DNA from: Petunia secreta | Lineage: Eukaryota; Streptophyta; Magnoliopsida; Solanales; Solanaceae | Reading direction: 5' to 3' | DNA: 64,000 bases | Assembly: GCA_029990175.1 (NCBI GenBank) | Contig: JARKIP010000005.1 | Span: forward strand, 53,805,001-53,869,000 | Shown here: piece after piece, positions 11,750-22,949 of the stretch | Numbering within the stretch: the first letter of the stretch is position 1 | Layout of the letters: each line of letters starts with the position of its first letter | Notes under the pieces: model-generated | What the model saw: only the letters and a program-made list of their open reading frames with translations | Databases searched by the model: none | Told to the model about the DNA's origin: nothing | Translations under genes and position numbers: made by a program

Positions 11750-12210
11750 GAGTTATCGTCGAAAATATAAAGAAAAGGCTCGATGAAGCAAAATTTCCAT
11801 GGCCCGATGAGTTACCCAGAGTATTGTGGGTAATACGGACCATGGAGAAAAACAGCACTGGTGAAACTCCCTTCTCCCTCGCTTATGAGATGGATTCACT
11901 AATTTCCATAGAGGTGGGCGAGCCCAGCCTTTGGTACGCTCATGCAATCGAAGACGCAGAAAGACAAATCGAAGCGTATCTCAATAGGAAAGATAATGTT
12001 AGGGATTTCAAGGTTGGTGATTATGCGTTAGAAAGCTTCAAACCAATCAACCAAAGAGAAAAATGCTGAGAAACTTGTTGCAAATTTGGAAGGATCTTAC
12101 AAAGTCAGAGCGGTCGTGGAAAAAGGATCCTACCAATTGGAAGACTTGAATGGCAAGCCCGAACTCTCAAATTGGAATATCTCTAACTTGAAGTAGTATT
12201 ATTTCTTTGA
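11750..12210 (+). pseudogene. Element 1: integrase C-terminal fragment
   Basis: Codes for the end of a Ty3/gypsy integrase: the STGETPFSLAYEMDSL motif after the catalytic core, the VGEPSLWYAH block, then the C-terminal DNA-binding barrel. It aligns with element 2 (32060-32590) and element 3 (44520-45015). The segment between the AIEDA and RQIEAYLNRK motifs lacks about 25 codons present in the relatives. A TGA after NQREKC and a shifted frame beyond it show it is dead. The left boundary is exactly the end of the Ogre-like LTR, so that element inserted in this gene, and the rest of element 1 must lie left of the window. Confidence 0.85.
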
Positions 12211-12387
12211 TCCTTAATCAATAAAATTTCACCTATAGCTACGAGACGAAAACGCTCCGAAGCTTGGATCGAATAAACTAACCCTCGCTTACTTTGCTTG
12301 ACCTTTTCAGGAAGCGGAAAGAATGACATACAGTGCTCGGATCTTCATTAAGATTCGCATCCGAACACTGGGAGGGATGTGAGAGAT
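12211..12387 (+). other. Element 1 post-integrase spacer
   Basis: Matches element 2 at about 32600-32785: tgaccttttcaggaagcg, then gtgctcggatcttcat, then gaacactggg. It is noncoding and is interrupted at 12392 by the minus-strand LTR element. It resumes at 22485. Confidence 0.7.
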
Positions 12388-12392
12388 GGGGT
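12388..12392. repeat. 5-bp TSD of the 12393-22484 element
   Basis: ggggt is present here and again at 22485-22489, directly outside the TG..CA termini. Confidence 0.9.
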
Positions 12393-12696
12393 TGTTGAAC
12401 CCCCAAAAAATAACCTCGAAAGGTTAAATTTAGGAACATCAACTGAATTGACTAACTCTTTTGGAGTTTTGGAGTCGCTACCCAATTTAAGAAAAACAGG
12501 AAACCAAATTAGCAAATGCGTGCAAAAACTCCATTTTTTGGAAAAAGGCAGTATTTTCAGAGATTCTAAGTAAGAGGTTTTGTAAATTTCGAAAGAAGGT
12601 TTGTAAGGCATTTTTGAAATTCCGTAAAATACGGTTAATCCGACAGGTTTCCAAATATTTACAAGTGCATTTTTCTTGCGAAAGAATTATTTAAAA

Positions 12697-12709
12697 GTAG
12701 TAGTAGTAG

Positions 12710-12763
<54 letters not shown>

Positions 12764-12784
12764 TATAGTATTAATAATAATAAT
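12697..12784. repeat. (TAG)n(TAA)n(TTA)n microsatellite
   Basis: A TAG run passes into TAA and then TTA, so the tract is partly self-complementary. The other LTR holds a simple (TAA)n at the same place (20259-20335). Confidence 0.9.
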
Positions 12785-13210
12785 CAATTGAATAGAAGCT
12801 TATTTGCAAAAAATATTTTTTACTTGCACGCATTTGCTAAGGTGGCCCCAATTTGCGAAAAATAAATAGCAACTTCAAAATTAAAGGCAATGATCATAAA
12901 AGTGAACAATAACTCAAGTAATCAAATATTATTCATAAGTAAAGTACTCTACAAACAATTTACATTGTATTAAACTAATAAAAGGAATGGGTTTCAAAAG
13001 GAAAGAACCCGAAAAATTGACAAACTCGCGGGAGCCTAGATTTTCCTAAAATTTTAAATTCTTGAAACTTGAGCCCGAGCTTGACCCCTATGCGACTTTA
13101 AGCCAATGCATACGTCATCCCATCGCGAGTTTAGCCAACTCATTCCCAAGTTGTTCATACCAAATGTACGTCGCAACAATATGAAAATGAGTTAGTACGA
13201 CAATAAAGTA

Positions 13211-13215
13211 AAATA

Positions 13216-13303
<88 letters not shown>
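13211..13303. repeat. (TAA)n microsatellite
   Basis: About 30 AAT/TAA units, mirrored in the other LTR at 20766-20857. It explains a poly-leucine reading frame on the minus strand. Confidence 0.95.
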
Positions 13304-14505
13304 GTGTAAAGGATTTTATTTTGTAAAGTTTAGGCTCAGGTTTGTATGATGGGTCGAGTAGAGGATAGAGACGTCGGTACGGTTGCAAACACGCCGGCCA
13401 ACCATGTTATCATGCCAAGTACCAATCCCGTTACTCTATTCCCGACTTGTTTTGCCTTAAAGTGCATACATTCATCATCGCCTATTTTATTTTCGTAAGG
13501 GGCACGGAAGGGACATTTTATACGTAACGGGACAGGACTTATTGGCCTCCAAATGTTATTGGCCGTAGTATCTGTTTAAATCAGTCCGTAAGCCTCAAAA
13601 CTAGTAATATTTATAGGCTTTCAGTATAGTGTCTGTTCAAAGGATACGAGACAGTCCTCTAAAATATTTCAAAATCAAATACCAGCTTATCAATGTAAAC
13701 AGGTCAACATCCGTTTACCAAAGTAAACGAGTCAACCGTATACCAGCGACAATGTGTATGAGCCAGAATCCAGAGCCATGGAACAAGCCAAAAGAAACCA
13801 TCAGTAGAAGTAATATTCAGATAGCTGTAAAGGAAGCAATTCAAGAATGTAAATAATCTGATCCATAACCCAGACACGGTAGAGATCCACAAATAGGTCC
13901 TATTCAATCAAAATAATCCCTGCAAAAGAATAATAGGAGCAACAGAACAAAATCTGTTCAAAGAGCAACAAACAGCCTCTAACCCAAGACAATTATACCA
14001 TCGTCGATCAAAACTAAATCGGATTTCAGTTTAACGGGTCAACGGAAAAGTGCAGGAGTGACAAAAATCTATTTTTCCGGCCAATTCAGTGGTTATAACA
14101 GTCAACGATGCATACAATTGCAACCCACATCACGAACTTAACAAGAAAAAAACGTCGGAGAAGGAGACGGATTTTCGGGCTAAAAGAGAGTCATCGTCGC
14201 TGGTGATAACGCCGTTGGTGGTGGCGTATTTTTCCATTGTCCTGTCGCTTTCTTTTACCTTTCCAGCGGTTCTGGTAGCCTTGCCATCGCATATTTCTGC
14301 CTTGGTTTCCATGTGTGTGTTTAGATCTGTCTATTTTTGTGTATATTAAAAGAAGGGGATGGGTTGACCCAGCGGTATGTGTATATGTATGTACTCATGT
14401 ATGTATGGAATTTGGGGGGGGGGGGGGAGGATAGTTTTGGAGAGGATGGGATAGGGGTATGGAAAAAAATGTGGGGGTGTGTGAGGCTAGGGTTTATGGA
14501 TGAGG

Positions 14506-14515
14506 ATTTATATAG
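14506..14515 (-). promoter_or_regulatory. Candidate TATA box, LARD-like element, left LTR
   Basis: The minus strand reads CTATATAAAT, about 0.4 kb into the LTR, followed by a CT/CA-rich leader. It is conserved in the other LTR at 22063-22072. Confidence 0.55.
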
Positions 14516-14921
14516 GGGTGAATGATTAGGGTCTTCAAAATTGGGCTGGAGAAGAGAAAAAAATGTGCTTTACAAAGATCGGCTAGACTTGAATCCATAC
14601 CATATCTAACCCTTTCCTTAGGAAAAAAAAAACTAATCGCTCAAACTAATTTCGCAAATTAAGGTAACAAAACTTTCTAATTAAATAAATGCTCGCAATA
14701 TTTTACATGTTGTAGGTAATGCAAAGCCAAAAATACAAAGTTGCAAATATAGAAAAACTTCATAGAGAATAGACAAATTGCGGCAAAATATCAAATTTTA
14801 TAATTTCTTTTGAAGAAGGACGCTTTTGGCTTTATATTAACACAACATGCTATATTTTGAGATTTATATAAAAATTGAGCATCAATAAATTAACTTCAAA
14901 ATTTCGGGACAAAATTGGGTG

Positions 14922-15410
14922 ATATGGCCGAACTCCAGTTTCTAAGTTGCCCACATATCTCGGGCTCCCAATCCAAAATAGAAGATTAGGACAAATTTAC
15001 TTTTTCGAGTGCGATTCTTTAGATCCTCATTGACGAATCTAACTCATATCAATGATTGCCCCAGTTCACTGTTAGAAGAAAGTTCCATGTTTTGCTCCAT
15101 ATACTGCTGCGGTAATATTAAAATTGGGTAACAATCTTGACAAACGTTAAGCGAGCTACTGCTAATAAAACTTTGATAATTGGAATAAGGAATAAAATAA
15201 AGCGATAACATAAAATTGTAAATTCGGGTTGTGATATCATCAATAAGTTTTTCCTTCAATCAACTGACGAGGCGCTCCTCCCGAGGAACCTCTAGGCTGA
15301 TCATTATTCTGAAACAGTAAAGTAAAATAATAAATAAAGTGCGAACGAATTGTAGAATGCAACGCTTTCATAAGATAAGTCGACTAACGAGACATGATGT
15401 CTCAAGTCGA
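14922..15410 (-). other. LARD-like interior between left LTR and 95-bp array
   Basis: Noncoding. Holds cgaactccagtttctaag and acatatctcgggctccc, phrases I associate with this repeat group. No supported gene. Confidence 0.5.
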
Positions 15411-16070
15411 CTTGTCTATCTTTATCATCTACTTCAAATATATCATGCTAATATTGTAAGACAACCAACATCGCGAGACACTTCGAAAGTGGTGCCTCAA
15501 GCGGACTTGTCTATCGTTATCAGCTACTTCAAATATAACATGCCAATATTGCAAGACAACCAACATCGCGAGACACTTCAAAAGTGGTGCCTCAAGCTGA
15601 CTTGTTTATCGCTATCAACTACTTTAAATATAACATGCCAATATTGCAAGACAACCAACATCGCGAGACACTTCAAAAGTGGTGCCTCAAGCTGACTTGT
15701 CTATCGCTATCAACTACTTCAAATATAACATGCCAATATTGCAAGACAACCAACATCACGAGACACTCCGAAAGTGGTGCCTCAAGTTGACTTGTCTATC
15801 GTATTTCAAATATAACATGCCAATATTGTAAGACAACCAACATCGCGTGACACTCCGAAAGTGGTGCCTCAAGTTGACTTGTCTATCGCTATCATCTACT
15901 TCAAACTATGCCAATATTGCAAGACAACCGACATCGCGAGACACTCCGAAAGTGGTGCCTCAAGTCGACTTGTCTATCGCTATCATCTACTTCAAATATA
16001 ACATGCCAATATTGCAAGACAACCAACATTGCGAGACACTCTGAAAGTGGTGCCTCAAGTTGAATTGTCT
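15411..16070. repeat. 95-bp tandem repeat array, about 7 copies
   Basis: The word cttgtctatc or a close variant starts units at 15411, 15506, 15601, 15696, 15791, 15878, 15969 and 16064. The period is 95 bp in five of the seven steps and 87 and 91 bp in units with small deletions. Each unit includes ccaatattgcaagacaacc and gtggtgcctcaag. It lies close to the minus-sense 3' LTR, the 3' UTR position where Tat-lineage elements are known to carry tandem repeats that can seed satellites. Confidence 0.92.
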
Positions 16071-16149
16071 ATCGCTAATCTATGAAAGCTTCAATATAAA
16101 GTTTATTTTGAAATAAGAATCATAAAGATAGAAAATGCCGCCTATTCGG

Positions 16150-16630
16150 CAATGGCCCATGATCGAGCCTCCAGTTGTTTATGGTAGGCTTCATAACAAT
16201 AGCGCCTTCGATTGTCTATGATAGGCTTCATTAAAAGGATGCCTTCGATTGTCTACGATAGGCTTCAATAATAATGTCTTCGATTGTATACGATAGACTT
16301 GATAAAGAACCACGTCTCCGATTATCTACGGTAGACTTGGTAAATGTGATGTCTCCAATTGTTTGAGGTAGACTTCATAATAGGGCCTCCAATTTTCTAT
16401 GGTAGGCTTCAAATGATAAGGCCTTCGATTGTCTACGATAGGCTTCAATAATAATGTCTTAGATTGTATACGATAGACTTGATAAAGAACCACGCCCCGA
16501 TTGTCTACGGCAGACTTGGTAAATGTGATGTCCCCGATTGTTTACATTAGACTTCCAAAATAACGTCTCTGATTGTATACGGTAGACTTCATAAATAAAC
16601 GTCTTCGGTTGTCACCAATAGACTTGATGT
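16150..16630. repeat. Degenerate 35-47 bp repeats in a 180-bp higher-order unit
   Basis: Variants of gattgtctacgataggctt recur about every 35-47 bases. A longer block starting gccttcgattgtctacgata occurs at 16241 and again at 16421, giving a 180-bp higher-order period. Units alternate between aggcttc and agacttg forms. Confidence 0.8.
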
Positions 16631-19600
16631 TGGCATTTGTAAAATAAATGGTAGAATAGCCTGCAAAATAAAGTTTTCATTAGATCCATGTAAACTGGAA
16701 AATGTCAAAGATAAAGGAGATATAAAGTGAGAGTTTAAGCCGTCCGGCTTATGTTTGGTGAAGCCATAAAGAGTTGAGTGTTGTCTTTGAGAAAAAATAA
16801 GTTAATGCTTAATTCCTGCAAAGTGTAAAGTAAAGTTGTCAATAAAGCAATAAATTTTGATTAAGCAAGGGCAGAAATGGAGAGAGAAATAAAATCGTTT
16901 CGCGTATGCGATGAATCAGATAACGTTTCCAATCTCGGTCGATTATCTTTGCAACATTGCTCAATGTGTATGACAGATAATCTATGAGGAATTGATAGTT
17001 GTTAGTTTCCTCATCTTGTTGCTTTTAAAATTCCTGCACTCAAAGAAAAATCGTTAGTTTTGAGAGGGAGGGGAGCATTTGATTTGCGCTGACTTGGTCT
17101 TGAACATGCGGCTCATGTTGCTTCCTTGTCTTCCTAAGACTTGAATTTGTGAATCATGGTCAGAAACTTGGCTCATAAAATCAATAGCATGGATGTTTTG
17201 AAAAATAGAGGCAACGTAAAATAATTTAATGCAATATAGCAAGTAAAACAAGCATGCAAATGAAGTCAAAAAATGCATTTGAAATTTTTTTGCCTTGACT
17301 TAAACTTGTAACATATCTTAAAACAAATTGAACGTCCTTTGTCTTAGACTTTTCACTGTTTTCTTAAGCAATTTCAAAATTCTTCCCGATTCTGCCTCTT
17401 ATAACCAATGATGCTTCTTGCAAAATTTTGCCCCAGTTAACTTACAAAATTTTCCCTAGTTGTCATCTTCAATATCTTCAACTTGTTTTTCCAATAATTG
17501 CCCTAGTTGTGAATTCCGATACTTCAAATTGCTTTGTAAAAGCTGTCTCAGTTGAAGTTCTAACAGTATTGATATCCAAAAAGTGCAAAAGACAATTTTT
17601 TACCGCATCATTCTCAAATTTTTCAGTTGTTTCATTATGTCACAAGCAAAGTCTTGGCAGGTTTACCAATTTTAATTTTGAAATATAAATAAATATAATT
17701 AAAAGCGTCAATAATACAATAAGAATGCGATGCATTTTTTTCAACTTTCATAAAATTTAGAAAGAGTTGATTTACATAACCATAAGCTTTAAAGTACAAT
17801 GCAATCCAGAGCCTTAATCTAAATTAAAATTGAAAACAATGCTACTAAGTTCAATCGTCAAGTTCTTTTCAAACAACGTCACTAGCTTCTAGTACTGCAT
17901 CGTTCACGAGCTAGAGCGTCTACCATCAATAAGATCTTGAATCTCTTGTATGGTGAATGGTCAGCCACTTCACAAATCCAACTTTTGCTAGAGAAATAAA
18001 CAAAACAAAAGAAACCCCAAAGGGTAACTATGTTAGTTTGCATGTCATTCATAAGATTGCACACAAGCAAGCAACACCTAGTATTTAACGCATTTTGAGC
18101 AAATAAAGCAAGGCAAGCAATTAACATGTGACAATCACAAGTAGTTGAGCGTAAATAAATATGCAAACACGTCCTACCCTGTAAGGTGCCTCTTTCTGCT
18201 AGAGGTAAGCCTAATCGCGCAAACAAGTGGTAACGAAAAATAGTTCATGCCAATTCTGAGCAATTCAAATTTAGAGTAAGCAATAAATAATAACAATAAT
18301 TGATAACAATCAGCTCTCCGCCTTGATACTGCAATTCCATTATCCCAACTATCTTCCAAAAGTTGGTGTCAACTCGAAATTCCAACACAGCTCATGCTCT
18401 TCACAACATCTTCACAAATTTCTAAACCCAAATGCCTAAAACCTGAAACAATCCTCCATACCTTTTGCAAACATCCACACTCCCCCAAGTACTACTCCCA
18501 ATTATTTACAACATCCAGGGGTGAAAATTCCAACTGCCTTCACAATACCAGACTGCAAATCATAAAAGGTACCAATTGACCTTTTACAAATAAAACCTTA
18601 CTGGTCCTTGGCTATGGACAAGCCTCTCAGCTGCATAGGTTTTGCAAGGCTCACAGACCTTGTTCATAGGGCTCCTCACTGGTTCTCAGCTTTAATCAAG
18701 CCTCTCAGTTTCCTAGGTAGCCAAGACCTCACTGGTCTTCAAGGAGGGGCCCCACTGGTCATTCAAAGACACAGGGGCTTCACTCTCCTAGTATGCGACA
18801 AGCATACTTCAATTATCATAAAGTTGTAGCTGGTCAGTCAACGTAAACCTGCACATACATAGGTCTTTATAAGAGAGACCCCACTGATCTTTTAAAGACA
18901 CCAGGGGCTTCACCTCTTAGATCTCACCATACCAGACCATCTCGAAAATATAAACCAACCAAATCTGCCTAGCTTTCCCCGGACTGCAATTCTGTCTTGT
19001 TTACAAAACTCTGCACTATGATCTCAAATTCTCTGTGGACTGCTATGACCATATAGATTCTGCTAAATTCTTCCATTTTCTAACCTAAAAGACAAAATAG
19101 GAGAAAAAATTCTAAATCTGATTATGCTCAAAACATGGCTAGGACTGAAGATCCGTTATTACATAGCACATAATATGCATTATCGGTGGGTTTTTAAAAT
19201 CCATTGACGTAAGGGCGGCTTCCTAAATATGGAGGCGGTACCAAGGACCTGGTCCAAACTAAGGTGTAAATGCATGCATGTTCCTAAAAGCTCATTCTAA
19301 GAGTGGGTTAACGGTTGAGGCTAACAGGTGAGTTGCAAGCGGTCTCGCAGTCGTATTACTCCCACGACAACCGCCGGTATACCAACTCTTCATAGGGTTC
19401 TTTAGTGGAAGAAAGTGCGGGTGTGCATGGGCACACCTCGTAGATATTTGAGTGGGAATACAAGAAGTTCTCAGGAGTGGTGGAAATATGAACGGAATGC
19501 CAATTTATATATGTGCACAAATAAGGGTGTAGTGACATGCTTTTCATGGCACACAAACAAACAGATATAATAAAGCAAAATAAATTAAGCACGCTAGTTG

Positions 19601-19639
19601 CAAATAATTGGAAACTTTTATGGTCAAAACCTTTATTGC
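16631..19639 (-). other. LARD-like interior, no coding capacity
   Basis: About 3 kb of AT-rich sequence. Short reading frames on both strands have low-complexity or unfamiliar translations. A loose repeat of cctcactggt- and aggggcttcact-type phrases lies at about 18600-18920. I see no retroviral domain. Confidence 0.55.
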
Positions 19640-19657
19640 TCCCCAGCGGAGTCTCCA
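19640..19657 (-). other. PBS of the LARD-like element
   Basis: The minus strand reads tggagactccgctgggga three bases inside the LTR end. It resembles the PBS of the Ogre-like element at 7255-7272, consistent with the same tRNA primer. Confidence 0.75.
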
Positions 19658-20256
19658 TGGTGTTGAACCCCCAAAAAATAACCCCGAAAGGCTAAATTTA
19701 GGAATATCAACTGAATGGACTAACTCTTTTGGAGTTTTGGAGTCGCCACCCAATTTAAGGAAAATAGGGAACCAAATTAGCAAATGCATGCAAAAACCCC
19801 ATTTTTGGAAAAAGGTATAGATTTCTGATCCTGAAAGAGAATCGAGCTCCCAGCTATCTACCAAAAAGAAAGCCCATGCATGCATTCACTTCTCAAGGTT
19901 TTCATCTTGAGTAAATGAAAAGGAAAATTTAATAGTGTACTAAAATTTAGCACTCAAAATAATATGAAAACTAAGAAAATATTAACGAATCTTGAAGGGT
20001 CTGCCGGACATATATCCAAACAAGATCTTTTTCATTGAATAATTAATGATCAAGGCCCAATAAATACTGTAATTTACTAAGTCAAGATTGGGTACAGTCT
20101 TCTACTAGCTAGTCTTTTCAGAGATTCTAAATAAGAGGTTTTGTTAATTTGAAAAGAAGGTTTTTAAGGCACTTCCGAAACTCCATAAAATACGGTTATC
20201 CGATAGGTTTCCAAATATTTACAAGTGCACTTTTCTTGCGAAAGAATTATTTGAAA

Positions 20257-20258
<2 letters not shown>

Positions 20259-20319
<61 letters not shown>

Positions 20320-20335
20320 GTATTAATAATAATAA
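20259..20335. repeat. (TAA)n microsatellite
   Basis: About 25 TAA units; counterpart of 12697-12784. It causes a poly-isoleucine reading frame that is not a gene. Confidence 0.95.
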
Positions 20336-20765
20336 TCAATTGAATAGAAGCTTATTTGTAAAAAATATTTTTTTACTTGCACGCATTTGCTAAGGTTGCC
20401 CTAATTTGCGATAAATAAAATAGCAACTTCAAAATTAAAGGCAATGATCATAAAAGTGAACAATAACTCAAGTAATCAAATATTATTCATAAGTAAAGTA
20501 CTCTACAAACAATTTACATAGTATTAAACTAATAAAAGGAATGGGTTTCAAAAGGAACGAACCCGAAAAATTGACAAACTCGCGGGAGCCTTGATTTTCC
20601 TAAATTTATAAATTCTTAAAACTTGAGCCCGAGCTTGACCTCAATGCGACTTCAAACAATTGCATATGTCATCCCATCGTGAGTTTAGCCAACTCATCCC
20701 CAAGTTGTGCATACCAAATGTACCTCGCAACAATATAAAAATGAGTTAGTACGACAATAAAGTGA

Positions 20766-20781
20766 AATAAATAATAATAAT

Positions 20782-20857
<76 letters not shown>
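20766..20857. repeat. (TAA)n microsatellite
   Basis: About 30 units with one tta interruption; counterpart of 13211-13303. Confidence 0.95.
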
Positions 20858-22062
20858 GAGTAAAGGATTTTATTTTGTAAAGTTTAGGCTCAGTTTTGTA
20901 TGATGGCTCGAGTAGAGGATAGGGACGTCGGTACGGTTGCAAACATGTCGGCCAACCATGTTGTCATGCCAAGTACCAATCCCGTTACTCTATTCCCGAC
21001 TTGTTTTGCGTTAAAGTGCATACATTCATCATCGCCTATTTTATTTCCGTAAGGGGCACGTAAGGGACATTTTATATGTAACGGGACGGGACTTATTGGC
21101 ATCCAAACTGCATTGGCCATAGTATCTGTTCAAATCAGTCCGTAAGCTTCAAGACTAGTAATTTTCATAGGCTTTCAATATAGTGTCTGTTAAAAGGATA
21201 CGAGACAGTCCTCTAAAATATTTCAAAACAAAACACCAGCTTATCAAAGTAAACATGTCAACATCCGTTTACCAAAGTAAACGAGTCAACCGTATACCAG
21301 CGACAATGTGTATGAGCCAGAATCCAGAGCCATGGAACAAGCCAAAAGAAATCATCAGTAGGAGTAATATTCAGCAAAGGAATATAGCTGTAAAGGAAGC
21401 AATTCAAGAATGTAAATAATCCGATTCATAACCCAGACACGGTAGAGATCCACGAATATGTCCTATTAAATCAAAATAATCCCTGCAAAAGAACTAATAG
21501 GAGCAACCGAACAAAATCTATTCAAAGAGCAACAAACAGCCTCTAATCCAAAATAATTAGACCATCGTCGATCGAAACTAAATCGAGTTTCAGTTGAACG
21601 GGTCAACGGCAATGTGCAGGAGTTAAAAAACTTTATTTTTCCGGCCAAAGCAGTGGTTATAATAGCCAACGATACAAACAATTGAAACCCACATCACGAA
21701 CTTAACCGAAAAAAGACGTCGGAGAAGGAGACGGATTTTTGGGCTAAAAGAGAGTCATCGTCGTTGGTGATAATGCCGTTGGTGGTGGCGTATTTCACAA
21801 TTGTCCCGTCTCTTTCTCTTACCTTTCCGGCGGTTCTGGTAGCCTTGCCATCGCCTATTTCTGCCTTGGTTTCCATGTGTGTGTTTAGATCTTTCTGTTT
21901 TTGTGTATATTAAAGGAAGGGGAATGGTTGACCCGGCGGTGTGTGTATATGTATGTACTCATGTATGTATGGAATTGGGGAGAAAGGATAGTGTTGGAGA
22001 GGATGGGAGATGGGTATGGAAAAAAATGTGGGCGTGTGAGAGGCTAGGATTTATGGATGAGG

Positions 22063-22072
22063 ATTTATATAG
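22063..22072 (-). promoter_or_regulatory. Candidate TATA box, LARD-like element, right LTR
   Basis: The minus strand reads CTATATAAAT, about 0.4 kb from the transcription-side LTR end. As the 5' LTR copy, this is the one that would drive the element. Confidence 0.55.
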
Positions 22073-22489
22073 GGGTGAATGATTAGGGTCTTAAAAATTG
22101 GGCTAGAGAAGAGAAGAAAAATGTGCTTTGCAAGGATAGGCTAGACTTGAATCCATACCATATCTAACCCTTTCCTTAAAAAAAAAAAACTAATCGCTCT
22201 AACTAATTTCGCAAATTAATTTAAAAAAACTTTCTAATTAAATAAACGCTCGCAATATTTTACATGTTGTAGGTAATATAAAGTCGAAAATATCAAGTTG
22301 CAAATATAGAAAAACTTCACAGACTATAGCCAAATTGCGGCAAAACATCAAATTTTATAATTTCTTTTGAAGAAGGACAGTTTTGGCTTTATATTAACAC
22401 AACATGCTATATTTTGAGATTTACTTAAAAAGTAAGCGTCAACAAATTAACTTCGAAATTTCGAGATAAAATTGGGTGTCAACAGGGGT

Positions 22490-22949
22490 ACAGTCAAGTT
22501 CCACTCGAGGCCTTTCATAGTGAGAACTAGCTATTCAAGCACCGAGGACTATTCACCCGAAGAGTAGCTTAGTACTTTGTATTTACGCCCGATAGTGGTA
22601 TTATTTTGAAATTTGCCTAAGTCTTTTTACGCTGGTTTTCATGTAAAATCCAACTTTGGCCCGTTATTATCATCAATGAATGACTTAATTCAATATCTCT
22701 TTGTTTCTTTTATTTTATTTACCAAACATATATTTTGATCGAAGTCATTCTTTCATGCCATGGCTCGGGAACAAGACGTCGTTCCAAGCTAGCATCGGGT
22801 TATTATAAGTTATAAAGTCCTGCAAGTAAAAATTATCCTAAGTCTTCAGTCAAAATTTCCAAGAGAAAATAAAGGCTAACACTTGGAGACAAAAAATAAA
22901 ATTCGTTAACATAAAGGCGGAAGGCACCAATATGTCGTTAAAATAGGCC
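22490..22949 (+). other. Element 1 3' spacer, resumed
   Basis: Continues element 1 after the LARD-like insertion: cccgatagtggtat and the atcaatgaatgac region match element 2 at about 32890-32990 and element 3 at about 45260-45375. Noncoding; it separates pol from the antisense gene. Confidence 0.65.

Larger units (their letters stand above)
12393..14921 (-). repeat. 3' LTR (minus sense) of the LARD-like element
   Basis: About 2.53 kb, collinear with 19661-22484 including both (TAA)n tracts. It lacks a segment of about 300 bp that the other LTR has at about 19816-20113. Its upstream minus-strand end reads ...tatcaccc instead of tgttgacaccc, so the terminal bases have diverged and the boundary is uncertain by a few bases. 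No clear PPT is visible upstream at 14922-15000. Confidence 0.82.
12393..22484 (-). mobile_element. Non-autonomous LTR retrotransposon (LARD-like) with Ogre-type ends, 10.1 kb
   Basis: The ends are tgttgaaccccc (12393) and gggtgtcaaca (22484), with a 5-bp TSD ggggt on both sides. LTRs lie at 12393 to about 14921 and at 19661-22484. On the minus strand a PBS (tggagactccgctgggga, 19657-19640) follows the right LTR, so transcription runs right to left. The 4.7-kb interior has no gag, protease, RT or integrase. It carries two tandem-repeat arrays near its 3' end (15411-16070 and 16150-16630). Size, long LTRs and lack of genes fit a large retrotransposon derivative. LTR and PBS similarity to the 7278-11749 element suggests Ogre/Tat relatives as helper. 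It is inserted in the 3' region of element 1. Confidence 0.85.
19661..22484 (-). repeat. 5' LTR (minus sense) of the LARD-like element
   Basis: 2824 bp, collinear with 12393-14921 but about 300 bp longer. The extra segment lies at about 19816-20113, between aaaaaggta and ttttcagagattct. Contains (TAA)n tracts and a minus-strand TATA candidate at 22063-22072. Confidence 0.85.

Noticed and set aside
13155..13388. Poly-leucine reading frame (minus)
   Set aside because: It is a translation of the (TAA)n microsatellite.
15339..16044. Repeated reading frames and a CRISPR-like look in the 95-bp array
   Set aside because: The whole 95-bp unit repeats without unique spacers, in plant DNA. The reading frames exist only because the repeat length and composition avoid stops.
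20149..20343. Poly-isoleucine reading frame (plus)
   Set aside because: It is a translation of a (TAA)n microsatellite within an LTR.
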